From Porphyromonas uenonis 60-3 (GTDB taxonomy: Bacteria > Bacteroidota > Bacteroidia > Bacteroidales > Porphyromonadaceae), in assembly GCF_000174775.1 (NCBI RefSeq), contig NZ_ACLR01000214.1:1-64000 (forward strand): a DNA stretch of 64,000 bases, written 5' to 3'. The stretch's first letter is position 1; each line of letters starts with the position of its first letter. This document shows, one piece after another, positions 8,229-17,099 of the stretch. The notes under the pieces are model-generated. The model was given only the letters and a program-made list of their open reading frames with translations, searched no databases and was not told the DNA's origin. The translations under genes and the position numbers were made by a program.

Positions 8229-10583
8229 TCACTCTAAGATATCCTCCATAACGTCATCGACGGCCTCATCGACAGCATCACTCAGTGGTTCGTGTATATC
8301 GACCGTCTCCTGAGCGCCACACGGAGAGAAGCCCGCAGGCACATTGAACGGAGTATGCGCTGAGTAGCCCAGCGTAGGATCAGCATAGACAGCCTTCATG
8401 AAGTAACCAAAGATAGGTAGCGCGGCCGAGGCGCCCTGACCATATGCCATCGAGCGGAAGTGTATCGAGCGCTCCTCGCCACCGACCCAGCATCCAGCTA
8501 CGATCTCTGGAGAGAAGCCGATAAACCAACCATCGCTGTTGCGCTGTGTCGTACCAGTCTTACCGCCTAGAGGCATCGTCAGATTGTGTCGGAAGCGTAG
8601 TCTACCACCCGTACCTCCATCGATAACGGCACGCATCATGTCTAGCATCTGCAGTGCTGCACGTGCAGGGAGGACCTCCGTAAGATTCGCCGTAAAGGTC
8701 GCCACCACATTGCCGTAGCGGTCCTCAATACGGGTCACGGGGATCGGGTCGACACGGATACCTTGATTGACGAATGCACTGTAAGCCGCCACCATCTCAC
8801 TGACCGTCACATCGGGCGTGCCGAGAGCCACCGAGACGACGGGGTCTATATAGCCCTTGATGCCGAAGGAGTGGAGCAAGCGGACAAAGGTATAGGGCGA
8901 GGTGCGACCCATTAGGTATGCCGTGACCCAGTTAGAGGAGTTTTGTAGTCCCCACTTGATCGAAACCATCTCCCCCACCCGCTTAGCTCCAGTATTGCGC
9001 GGTGTCCACGCCTTGCCATTGGCATCATAGAGCGTGATCGGCTGATGCATCACCTGCTCACACGGAGAAATACCCTGTATCATACTGAGCGAGTAGAGAA
9101 AAGGCTTAATCGTCGATCCCACCTGTCTACGTCCCTGAGAGACCATGTCATACTTAAATGTGCGGAAGTCCACATCCCCAACATAAGCTAGGATATTACC
9201 ATTGTGCGGATTCATCGCCATGAAGCCCGTGTGGAGGAACTGCTTATAGTACAGAACCGAGTCACGGGGAGTCATCTCCTTGTCTATCCAACCGTTGTAG
9301 CTCCAGACGCGCATCTTGCGCTTTTCATCAAAAGTCTTGCGGATCTCCTCTGGGGACATACCGAGCTTCTTGAGTGAACGCCAGCGATCCGTATTGCGCA
9401 AGGCTCGCTCTATAGCTTCCTTGCGTTGCTGTGCCGTCAGATCGCTACTGTAAGGAGCCAGCTTGGATCCCTTTAGCTCACGATTGAAGTTAGGCTGTAC
9501 GAACTCACTCATGTGCTTCTGCACGGCTTCCTCAGCGTACTGCTGCATGCGACTATCGATCGTGCCGTAGATCTTAAGTCCATCAGCATAGAGATCATAA
9601 TGAGAGCCGTCCGACTTCTTGTTTTTCTGGCACCAGCCATAGATCGGCTGCGTCTCCCAGAGGATTGAGTCAATGGTGTACTGCTCTTGACTCCACTTTG
9701 AGTAGTCACTCTTCTTAGGCTTCTTGGCAGTCAAGAGGAGACGCACATACTCTTTGTAGTAAGGAGCCAGACCATCGGATTGCTTGTTGCGAGTGAAGTG
9801 TATCTTGAGCGGCTCAGCGATAGCTTTCTTATAGGTCTCCTCGGATATGTATCCCGCCTTCTTCATCTGTAGTAGCACCGTGTTGCGACGATTCACTGGA
9901 GCATCGCTATCGGCGTGTAGGACTGGGTTGTAGAGCGACGGATTCTTACACATACCCACCAGCATAGCCGACTCGGTGAGCGTCAGCTCTGAGGGCTTCT
10001 TGCCAAAGTAGGTCTGCGCAGCCGAGCGGATACCGACAGCGTTGTAGAGGAAGTCAAACTGATTGAGATACATCGCAATGATCTCCTCCTTGGTATAGTT
10101 GCGCTCCAGCTTGATCGCTATGACCCACTCAATCGGCTTCTGCAGGAGACGCTGTAGAGAGGACTTAGCATGAGGCGAGTAAAGCTGCTTAGCCAGCTGC
10201 TGCGTGATGGTACTACCGCCACCACTGGCCGTATTGCGGAGCATACCACGCTTGACGATGGCACGTCCTACGCCTCGCACGTCAACGCCCGAGTGCTTGT
10301 AAAAGCGAACATCCTCCGTAGCCACTAGAGCCTGTACAAGAGGCTCTGCCAGCTCGTCATAGCCTACGTAGATACGATTTGTCGAGCCATGAGCATAGGA
10401 TCCTAGTTGCACACCATCATCAGATATGAGGACAGAGGCGTACTTGTCGATAGGATTTTGCAACTGCTCCACATCGGGCATGTAGCCTATGATGCCAAAC
10501 CAAATCAGCACAAATGTGATAAAGACCAAAGCCCAAAAAGCCCCAAAGAGCCACCACAGCACCTTGATTACCTTTCCTTTCAT
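8229..10583 (-). CDS. class A penicillin-binding protein 1A
   Basis: Bifunctional peptidoglycan synthase anchored in the inner membrane. An N-terminal transmembrane helix (about 8-34) precedes the GT51 glycosyltransferase domain with the catalytic Glu90 in ATEDVRFY and the GGSTITQQ motif. The transpeptidase domain has STIKPF with nucleophile Ser490 and Lys493, an SSN motif (about 553) and KTGTT (about 695). The C-terminus is acidic (DEAVDDVMEDILE). The 784 aa length is usual for PBP1A in Bacteroidales. It lies 82 bases downstream of fbp and ends at a strong palindromic terminator. Confidence 0.95.
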   Translation of the reverse strand: MKGKVIKVLWWLFGAFWALVFITFVLIWFGIIGYMPDVEQLQNPIDKYASVLISDDGVQLGSYAHGSTNRIYVGYDELAEPLVQALVATEDVRFYKHSGVDVRGVGRAIVKRGMLRNTASGGGSTITQQLAKQLYSPHAKSSLQRLLQKPIEWVIAIKLERNYTKEEIIAMYLNQFDFLYNAVGIRSAAQTYFGKKPSELTLTESAMLVGMCKNPSLYNPVLHADSDAPVNRRNTVLLQMKKAGYISEETYKKAIAEPLKIHFTRNKQSDGLAPYYKEYVRLLLTAKKPKKSDYSKWSQEQYTIDSILWETQPIYGWCQKNKKSDGSHYDLYADGLKIYGTIDSRMQQYAEEAVQKHMSEFVQPNFNRELKGSKLAPYSSDLTAQQRKEAIERALRNTDRWRSLKKLGMSPEEIRKTFDEKRKMRVWSYNGWIDKEMTPRDSVLYYKQFLHTGFMAMNPHNGNILAYVGDVDFRTFKYDMVSQGRRQVGSTIKPFLYSLSMIQGISPCEQVMHQPITLYDANGKAWTPRNTGAKRVGEMVSIKWGLQNSSNWVTAYLMGRTSPYTFVRLLHSFGIKGYIDPVVSVALGTPDVTVSEMVAAYSAFVNQGIRVDPIPVTRIEDRYGNVVATFTANLTEVLPARAALQMLDMMRAVIDGGTGGRLRFRHNLTMPLGGKTGTTQRNSDGWFIGFSPEIVAGCWVGGEERSIHFRSMAYGQGASAALPIFGYFMKAVYADPTLGYSAHTPFNVPAGFSPCGAQETVDIHEPLSDAVDEAVDDVMEDILE

Positions 10584-10665
10584 ACGAAAGAGTTTTTGCT
10601 ACTATATATATAATATAAGAGTGAGAAGCCGACCAATCTACCTCAGCAAGGTAGTCGCCCAAGCA

Positions 10666-12705
10666 TTACTTAGCGTTAATCTGAGGGAGGGACTTGCGCT
10701 CCTTGATGAGTCCAGCGTTAAAGGCTTTGAGGAGCTTCTCCAGATCATTCACCTGCTGCTGTAGCTCAGCACCCACATCGGTGTCGGCCACCAGCATGCG
10801 GTGTGTCGTACGCTCCGAGATGACCGTCACACTCTTGATATCCTCCATCAGCTCGACAGCACGGCGCATCGTTGTAAAGGGCTCGTGCTGTACCAACTGC
10901 ATGCCTTGCGAGTTGTAGATCAAAGTATAGCCCGCAATGCCCGTACTGCTCTGATAAGCTCGACTAAAGCCTCCATCGATGATCATCAGCTTACCACCCG
11001 CAGCAATAGGCTTCTCGCCCTTGGCAACCTTGACAGGGACATGCCCGTTGATCACGTGACAGTCTTCGCCCTCTAGTCCAAACTCACGGAGGATCATCTC
11101 GATCGTCTCACGATCCTGGCGATACTTAAAGTAGTAGCCCTTGGTCTCCGTGTGCGTCTTCTTGTCAGCGACGAAGTAGCGCTCGAAAGTGGTCATGGCA
11201 GACTTGTCAAAGAGTGGCGAGTCGGGACCGCACCAGAGATAGAAGATGTAGTCCACAGCCGCCTCATGCTTCGGATGATTGTGCCTAGAGGGGTGTGCCA
11301 AACGCACCACACGGTCTATCTCATCTAGCAGAGCGCGTCCACGTAAGGGCTGCGAATCCAAGACGCTCACCGCCTTGAGCTGACCCGAAGCATCAAGAGG
11401 CATAGAGGCGTGGTAGAGCAGATTGCCATTGCACACAAGGTACATACTACCCAGTCGATAGAAAGCGTCTATATGCGTGTGAAGTCGCTCACTCGTGGCG
11501 AAAGAGCGACGCAACCGATCCATCACCTCCTCCTCTTGGGGGGTAAGCCGATAAGGATCCTTCGGATCGATCGTCGGGAAGTTCATATCCAGCATCTCAT
11601 GCACCCCATAGTCCTCGTTGGGATTGGTATGTGAGAGGTCTACAGTGCCAGCCTCAAAGTCTATCTTGTGGAGTAGGTCACGCTCCTGCATCTGCCACTC
11701 AGGGTGGCGAGCGATCAACTGATGCTCCAGCTTGAACTGGATAATGCTGATCGCCTTGTGCATCTGGCTAATCAGGTAAATGCCCTTCTCATCGTACGAA
11801 GCGTCTGAGTCGCCTAGCTTAGGCTTGAAGTAGGTACACGGGTCTCCTGCGTACACTTCACTAGCTAAGCGAGAGAGTGGCATGAGATTGATCCCGTATC
11901 CATCCTCGATGGTGTCTAGATTAGCATAGCGCAGAGCGATACGTATGACACAGGCAATGCAGGCGTCATTGCCCGCAGCCGCGCCCATCCAGAGCATATC
12001 GTGATTGCCCCACTGTATATCCACATTGTGGTAGTCTAGGAGCGTATCCATGATGTACTGAGCACCAGGACCACGATCGTAAATGTCGCCCACGATATGC
12101 AGACGATCAATGACGAGTCGCTTGATCGTCGCTGAGATAGCGCAGATGAAGTCCTCGGCCTTGCCCGTGGAGATGATTGTAGAGATGATGCTAGAGATGT
12201 AAGCCGACTTGTTGGGGTTGACTCCGTCCTCGTGTAGTAGCTCCTGAATGATGTAGCTATACTGAGGCGGAAGCGCCTTGCGCACCTTCGAGCGGGTGTA
12301 CTTCTCCCCCACCTTACGGCACACCTTGATGAGGCGATTGAGCGTCACCTTATACCACTCCTCATCAATTTCGCCCACCTCATGGAGCTGCTCCAGCTTA
12401 GCCTGAGGATAGTAGATCAGCGTAGCTAGCTCACGCATCTGCAGCTCCATCATCTGCCCGGCGAAAACCTCACGTATCTTACGCATCACGCTACCAGAGG
12501 CATTCTTCAGCACATGGTCAAAGGCTTCATGCTCACCGTGCACGTCTGCGAGAAAGTGCTCCGTACCCTTCGGAAGGCTCAGGATCGCCTGCAGATTGAT
12601 GATCTCTGTAGAGACCTCGGCAGAGTTGCGAAACTGATTGGAGAGGAGCTGGAGGTATCTCAAGTCATCCTTCGCAGCCTGTAGGTCAATCTTGTCTTGC
12701 ATCAT
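10666..12705 (-). CDS. fbp: class III fructose-1,6-bisphosphatase
   Basis: Gluconeogenic enzyme hydrolysing fructose-1,6-bisphosphate to fructose-6-phosphate. It is the large metallophosphatase-type (class III) enzyme rather than the E. coli class I form. The metallophosphatase motifs GDIYDRG (about 205-211) and WGNHDMLW (about 230-237) are present, and NGHVP occurs in the last third. The 679 aa length matches the class. Two Met codons open the frame; 12705 is used. A -7 element lies 35 bases upstream. PBP1A follows after 82 bases and may be co-transcribed. Confidence 0.95.
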   Translation of the reverse strand: MMQDKIDLQAAKDDLRYLQLLSNQFRNSAEVSTEIINLQAILSLPKGTEHFLADVHGEHEAFDHVLKNASGSVMRKIREVFAGQMMELQMRELATLIYYPQAKLEQLHEVGEIDEEWYKVTLNRLIKVCRKVGEKYTRSKVRKALPPQYSYIIQELLHEDGVNPNKSAYISSIISTIISTGKAEDFICAISATIKRLVIDRLHIVGDIYDRGPGAQYIMDTLLDYHNVDIQWGNHDMLWMGAAAGNDACIACVIRIALRYANLDTIEDGYGINLMPLSRLASEVYAGDPCTYFKPKLGDSDASYDEKGIYLISQMHKAISIIQFKLEHQLIARHPEWQMQERDLLHKIDFEAGTVDLSHTNPNEDYGVHEMLDMNFPTIDPKDPYRLTPQEEEVMDRLRRSFATSERLHTHIDAFYRLGSMYLVCNGNLLYHASMPLDASGQLKAVSVLDSQPLRGRALLDEIDRVVRLAHPSRHNHPKHEAAVDYIFYLWCGPDSPLFDKSAMTTFERYFVADKKTHTETKGYYFKYRQDRETIEMILREFGLEGEDCHVINGHVPVKVAKGEKPIAAGGKLMIIDGGFSRAYQSSTGIAGYTLIYNSQGMQLVQHEPFTTMRRAVELMEDIKSVTVISERTTHRMLVADTDVGAELQQQVNDLEKLLKAFNAGLIKERKSLPQINAK

Positions 12706-12739
12706 GTCTATACTATAGGTCTAGGTATATACCACGCCC

Positions 12740-12747
12740 CAAAGTTA
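12740..12747 (-). promoter_or_regulatory. -7 element for fbp
   Basis: CAAAGTTA on the plus strand is TAACTTTG on the minus strand, 35 bases upstream of the fbp start. Confidence 0.6.
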
Positions 12748-12794
12748 CTAAATAAAAGAAGACCACACGCAGTGACACTATTTTTTGTCCTGAG

Positions 12795-13036
12795 CCTCAC
12801 CTTATAGTCACCTCCACATCTCCGCTGATTCCGATATCTACCGAGAAATTTCCCGATAGCTCACGAGAAAACAAAAATTCCCCACGGAACCGGGAAATAA
12901 AAGTTCGGAAGAATGAAATGAAAGTTCGGAAGAAAGAAATCAAAGTTCCGAAGAATTTTCCCGTTCCTCACTAGATAATGAAAAATCTCCACGGAGGATG
13001 TGGTCAATTTCCTCCGTGGAGAGATTTTTGCTTCAA
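12795..13036 (+). repeat. family A 21/22-bp phased array, copy 1
   Basis: The stretch splits into consecutive units of 21-22 bp, most beginning CCGAGGA/CGGA and ending TTTCC/TCCA. The core (about 12885-12955) is the subtype-II version, with AGAAATCAAAG where most copies have AGATTTCGAAG, shared with copy 7. The left end (CCTCACCTTATAG) resembles copies 2, 3 and 7. The last units form the terminator at 12981-13029. The rest of the gap between fbp and ccsBA holds only the fbp promoter. Confidence 0.85.
12981..13029 (-). terminator. intrinsic terminator built from family A units
   Basis: AAAAATCTCCACGGAGG at 12981-12997 pairs with CCTCCGTGGAGAGATTTTT at 13011-13029 around a 13-base loop. Both strands end in T5, so it can work in either direction. 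It lies 85 bases after the ccsBA stop and would end the long operon that starts at the porin gene. Confidence 0.8.
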
Positions 13037-13113
13037 AAAAGGAATCTCGTACGTCCCGCTCTGGTAGCTACTTTCAGCCGTCTAATCAGTAATTGATGGA
13101 GACTCTTAGCTAG

Positions 13114-15354
13114 CTAAGCGTAGCTGTGCATCCCGCCGAGGAAGAAGTTGACCCCAAAGTAGGTGACCAGCACCGACACGAAGGCGATCAAGAGATAGAC
13201 GTGCAGGAACCTCTGCGAGCGGAAGCAGCGCAGCGACTCGCTGTGTAGTGGCAGGGCGTAGATAATGAGCGTGATGAGTGCCCACACCTCTTTGGGATCC
13301 CAGCTCCAGTAGCGTCCCCACGAGACATTAGCCCAGACGGCTCCGATGAAGATACCGATAGCCAGCAGTGCTACTGCGGGATAGAGGAGCAGTCTACTGA
13401 GTGCCTCTAGGTGCGTCCCGATGGCAGGGCGACGTGACAGGATCAGCGCCATACAGCTATTGAGCATCATAAAGGCCAAGAGACTATACGCTATCATGAT
13501 GACCAGCACGTGAATGCTCAGTAGCGGCGAGTGAAGCACTGGCATCAGCAGAGTGATCTGCGGATTGCTTCCCCCGAAGGAGGCCACCAAGAGCGACAAA
13601 CCGCCCATGAGTAGACCAAAGGGGATTAGCACACGATGTTTGCGCCCCGTAAGGATGGTCAGCAGAAGCACGATCCAGGCTAAGGCTTGCATCGTCTCAA
13701 AGCCATTGCTCAGGGGCACATATCCCGAGACGATCCAGCGCAGGATCACCATCAGAGTGAGGTAGAGCATGCTAGCGTAGAGAATACCCCAGAAGCCCCA
13801 CTTGACCAGCGGAGGGTCTTGGAGCCGCCCCACGGAGAGCTGATAAGCGGTCCAGATGAAGAGCAAGATCCCGACGGTGGCGAGTATCTTGGCGAGAAGT
13901 CCTATATAAGGCGATAGCTGATTATAGTAGATCTCAGAGCGAAAGCGTAGTGCCGAGGGACAACTCTCACCGCCCTCCTTGAGCTGATACTGTCGGAGCT
14001 TGACGAGAAACTCTTGCGCCTCGTCCCATTCCTGCATGATAATCAGTTCGCTGAGGTAGTTAAAGCCTTTGCGCACGAATGTCCACTGATCTAGAGGCAT
14101 CTCTGCGGGTAGATCAGTAGAGGCGGGATGGTACCAGACGATACGACCGTGGCTCTGTACGGGGAAGATCGAGAGCGACTCGCCTAGCCCTACGCTCTGT
14201 ATCACCTGACACTTCTCATGCGCCTCAAAGAGCGCCTTGCGCCCAGGCTGGTCGGGGTGCTGTATGTAGTTATCCAGCAGAGACTCTAGACGATAATTGC
14301 CTTGGAGGTCAAAGAACTGACGATAGCTCACCCGCTGACCCTCGTAGCACTCGAGGAGCTTGCGGATGCTCCGATCTTTGATCCGTATCATCGGCTCATC
14401 GACCCAATTGTCGTAGTAAAAGATCCAGCCCGCCAAGACTTGCTCGGCCGAAAGTCCTCGGTAGCTACTGCGTCCATAGAGCTTCTCGGTAAACTCCTGA
14501 GCGTAGGTTCCTAGCGGACAAATACGATTATTATACAAGATGTACAGTTCGCCAAAGCTTTTCGCCACACTGGCTGGGATCGTCTTGGGGAGAGGAGTCG
14601 CAGGTGCTTTTGCCTCTGCCGAGAGCGTACCACCCACGAGGAGTATCAGGAGCATCGCAACGGGAGAGACGAGTGCCTGCTTGAGGAGCTGTCTCACCCG
14701 ATGACGGCGCGCGAACATGCCCCCTACGAGACTGATCGCTAGGAGCGCATAGCCTAAGTAAGAGATCGCTATACCCCACGGATCATAAGCGATAGAGAGT
14801 ATCGAGGAGGTCGTCTCTGGATCGTAGCCTGACTGGTAGAAGCGATAGAAGCGGTAACGAAAGATGCGATTCATCGAGACCGCACCACGGAGGCTCTGCG
14901 ACCGCTCCCCGTCCTGAATGATGAGATTGCTCTGGTAGTCTAGCGGAAATTGGGTACCTGTGTAGTAGGTCAGATCAAAGCGCTCCAAAGCGACCTCAAA
15001 GGGGAGGGTCAACGTCTCTCCCTGATCGCTCTGATAGCGATCCGTGGGGGTGGCACCCTCCTGGAGCTTGATACGTCCATGTATAGCGGTCCAGCTGGTC
15101 AGTCCTGCGCCCAGCAAGATGACCAGCAGTGAGACGTGGATCATCCAGATCCAGAAGCGTCTGTAGAGCTTAGCCCGTAAGATGTAAATCAATCCAGCAC
15201 AGGAGAGTAGCACCCACAAGATGGTAAAGAGCGGTGAGCCGTACCAGTGCTCCTGAACAAAGGGCGTACCGTAAAGCTTTTCAACCACAGTGGCTGCCGC
15301 GAGGACAGCCACCGTGATAAGTAGTAGTATGAAAGGGAGCTTGCGCCACACCAT
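13114..15354 (-). CDS. fused cytochrome c biogenesis protein CcsBA (ResB-ResC)
   Basis: System II haem exporter and cytochrome c synthetase of the inner membrane, which attaches haem to CxxCH motifs outside the membrane. The N-terminal part (about 1-240) is ResB/CcsB-like with paired helices around a periplasmic domain. The C-terminal part (about 490-746) is CcsA/ResC-like with the WWD haem-handling segment WGRYWSWDPKEVW near 678-690 and conserved flanking histidines. The 746 aa length fits fused CcsBA proteins. It is the last gene of the operon, 26 bases after a di-heme lipoprotein gene whose product should be one of its substrates. Confidence 0.9.
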   Translation of the reverse strand: MVWRKLPFILLLITVAVLAAATVVEKLYGTPFVQEHWYGSPLFTILWVLLSCAGLIYILRAKLYRRFWIWMIHVSLLVILLGAGLTSWTAIHGRIKLQEGATPTDRYQSDQGETLTLPFEVALERFDLTYYTGTQFPLDYQSNLIIQDGERSQSLRGAVSMNRIFRYRFYRFYQSGYDPETTSSILSIAYDPWGIAISYLGYALLAISLVGGMFARRHRVRQLLKQALVSPVAMLLILLVGGTLSAEAKAPATPLPKTIPASVAKSFGELYILYNNRICPLGTYAQEFTEKLYGRSSYRGLSAEQVLAGWIFYYDNWVDEPMIRIKDRSIRKLLECYEGQRVSYRQFFDLQGNYRLESLLDNYIQHPDQPGRKALFEAHEKCQVIQSVGLGESLSIFPVQSHGRIVWYHPASTDLPAEMPLDQWTFVRKGFNYLSELIIMQEWDEAQEFLVKLRQYQLKEGGESCPSALRFRSEIYYNQLSPYIGLLAKILATVGILLFIWTAYQLSVGRLQDPPLVKWGFWGILYASMLYLTLMVILRWIVSGYVPLSNGFETMQALAWIVLLLTILTGRKHRVLIPFGLLMGGLSLLVASFGGSNPQITLLMPVLHSPLLSIHVLVIMIAYSLLAFMMLNSCMALILSRRPAIGTHLEALSRLLLYPAVALLAIGIFIGAVWANVSWGRYWSWDPKEVWALITLIIYALPLHSESLRCFRSQRFLHVYLLIAFVSVLVTYFGVNFFLGGMHSYA

Positions 15355-15380
15355 ATTTATATTGTATCTAGTGTGTGAAG

Positions 15381-16949
15381 CTATACAGCATTGATAAACT
15401 TGACAACCGCCTCACGATCCTGGCGATTGAGCTTACGAAACTTCTCTACGGTAAAGCGTGCATCACTATCCTTAGCACCGTGCCACATGATTGCCTCGAT
15501 CACATTGCGTGCACGGCAGTCGTGCAGACGATCCTGATGTCCAGAAGCTTTCTGGCTCAGACCACGTCCCCAGAGCGGTGTGGTACGGCACCAGCCAGTG
15601 CGGATATCGTTTTGCATATGGAGCTTATGCTGGATCATATCGGTATAGGGCCAGATCTTTTGCTTGGGATAGCGAGGCATAGCCTTCTTGCCACCCTCGG
15701 TCAGGCCATACACATCCACGACCACATCGTCGCCCGTAGTCCAAGAGGGACGGTGGCAAGTAGCACAACCTATCTCGGTGAAGAGTTGCTTACCACGCTG
15801 TACATCGGGAGCATCTATATCTCTCGCAGCTGGCACCGCAAGACCACGTATCCACACCATCAGATCGTAGCAAGCCTGTGCATCCATCTCGACAGGCAGG
15901 TCTGTAGCTGTAAAGAAGTCGTAGATATCCTTCTCCACATTGCCAGTCTTCTTGCGCTCTGGGAAGTATTTGTAGAACTGTGCCTGCACGTCGGGATCTT
16001 TGCTTGCCGTCCGTGCGTAAGCCTCAGGTATGTAGAACTTACGAAACATCGGCGTAATGATGTTGGTCACCTCCCATAGGCTCACATTGGCAGAGAGCTT
16101 GGTGAAGTCACACGCATAGTCGAAGCGCATCGGATGCCCCGCAGGGTCTACCCCCGTGGGAGCGAAGTCGTTGCCTGCCCAGATGGCGGGGTTGAGTGGC
16201 GTGTGCGGAGCCTCCTTGATATACTGCTGACGTATATCCTCGTCACTGATCGCATCAAGCAGACCTGTACCATAGATACCGATAGTGGACTCAAGCGTGA
16301 CAACGGCCTGATCAAGCGGGAAGGGCTTGCCTTTCACCTCTAGCGGTGAGTAGAGAGCATCCGCAGGTAGGTGGACCTCAGGATAGATGAGGTCGTAGGT
16401 CTCGCCATCGTCAAACTTATTGCCCCACTCGTCCGTATAGCTACGCCAGTCGATGGTCATCTTCTTTTCGTCTATCATCGGCTTGAACGGAGGTAGCGCA
16501 GCTGTCATAGGTACTAAGCCAAGAGATGTAGCTATATTCCCCTCCTTGTCAGTGACGATGATGAGACATCCATTGCCCATCTGCTCACTATTGTAGCGTG
16601 TGACGCGCCTACCATGTCCATAGCCTGGGTGACAAGCCTCACACGATGTGCGGTGATACAGCGGGCCTAGTCCCGTAAAGGTGAGACCAGGCACATCGCC
16701 AGCAGCGTGTGCTGTCTCAAAGCGACGCTCACCCTGCTTGAAGTTGGCATCTAGTCCAGCTAGTGCGATAGCCTCCGTGGGCTGCTCAAAGCAGGAGGAG
16801 GTGTTGTTGAAGGTAGTGCCGAGCTTACCTCCACTGTAGTACTCCTCGCTAAGCGTCTGAGGAGTGTCCGTCCCACAATCCTGCTGACAAGCTGTCAGAC
16901 AGGTGAGGATGAGTGCTAGTAGAGCTAGCTGTGTAGTTAAGTGCTTCAT
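15381..16949 (-). CDS. di-heme oxidoreductase-family lipoprotein (DUF1111), copy 1
   Basis: Predicted outer-envelope c-type cytochrome, distantly related to MauG/di-haem peroxidases. Two haem motifs are visible: CEACH about residue 100 and CATCH about 393. The C-terminal MWHGAKDSDAR region is typical of DUF1111 proteins. The frame is open to 17012, but the Met at 16949 starts a lipoprotein signal peptide (MKHLTTQLALLALILTCLTAC), so that start is used. It is a tandem paralogue of the next gene upstream, with many identical blocks, and sits directly before ccsBA. The physiological electron donor and acceptor are unknown. Confidence 0.88.
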   Translation of the reverse strand: MKHLTTQLALLALILTCLTACQQDCGTDTPQTLSEEYYSGGKLGTTFNNTSSCFEQPTEAIALAGLDANFKQGERRFETAHAAGDVPGLTFTGLGPLYHRTSCEACHPGYGHGRRVTRYNSEQMGNGCLIIVTDKEGNIATSLGLVPMTAALPPFKPMIDEKKMTIDWRSYTDEWGNKFDDGETYDLIYPEVHLPADALYSPLEVKGKPFPLDQAVVTLESTIGIYGTGLLDAISDEDIRQQYIKEAPHTPLNPAIWAGNDFAPTGVDPAGHPMRFDYACDFTKLSANVSLWEVTNIITPMFRKFYIPEAYARTASKDPDVQAQFYKYFPERKKTGNVEKDIYDFFTATDLPVEMDAQACYDLMVWIRGLAVPAARDIDAPDVQRGKQLFTEIGCATCHRPSWTTGDDVVVDVYGLTEGGKKAMPRYPKQKIWPYTDMIQHKLHMQNDIRTGWCRTTPLWGRGLSQKASGHQDRLHDCRARNVIEAIMWHGAKDSDARFTVEKFRKLNRQDREAVVKFINAV

Positions 16950-16980
16950 AAGGATAAAGTGATTTTTGGGGAATGTGTCT

Positions 16981-17050
16981 CCCCTCCCCCGACAGCTTAT
17001 ATCTATCATCATAATCTATTGCTCTGGCAAATGCTCGCTCAGGGGAGGGG
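16981..17050 (-). other. long-range GC stem between the two di-heme genes
   Basis: CCCCTCCCC at 16981-16989 is complementary to GGGGAGGGG at 17042-17050. On the minus strand the pair lies in the 145-base gap before the second di-heme gene and could act as a partial terminator or stability element. There is no close T-run, so full termination is not expected. Confidence 0.45.
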
Positions 17051-17059
17051 TAGAATTAA

Positions 17060-17099
17060 ATAGAGTCTAGAGATTAGACTTTAGAAGTTAGAGATTAGA
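17060..17099. repeat. TCTAAyyTC tract (minus orientation) providing a stop codon
   Basis: Units such as AGAAGTTAGAGATTAGA continue the dispersed tract family. The TTA at 17095-17097 within the tract is the TAA stop of the upstream di-heme gene. Confidence 0.6.

Noticed and set aside
15375-16079. 234-residue plus-strand frame opposite the di-heme gene
   Set aside because: It lies antisense to the CxxCH-bearing coding region and shows no family features; the length reflects codon bias on the coding strand.
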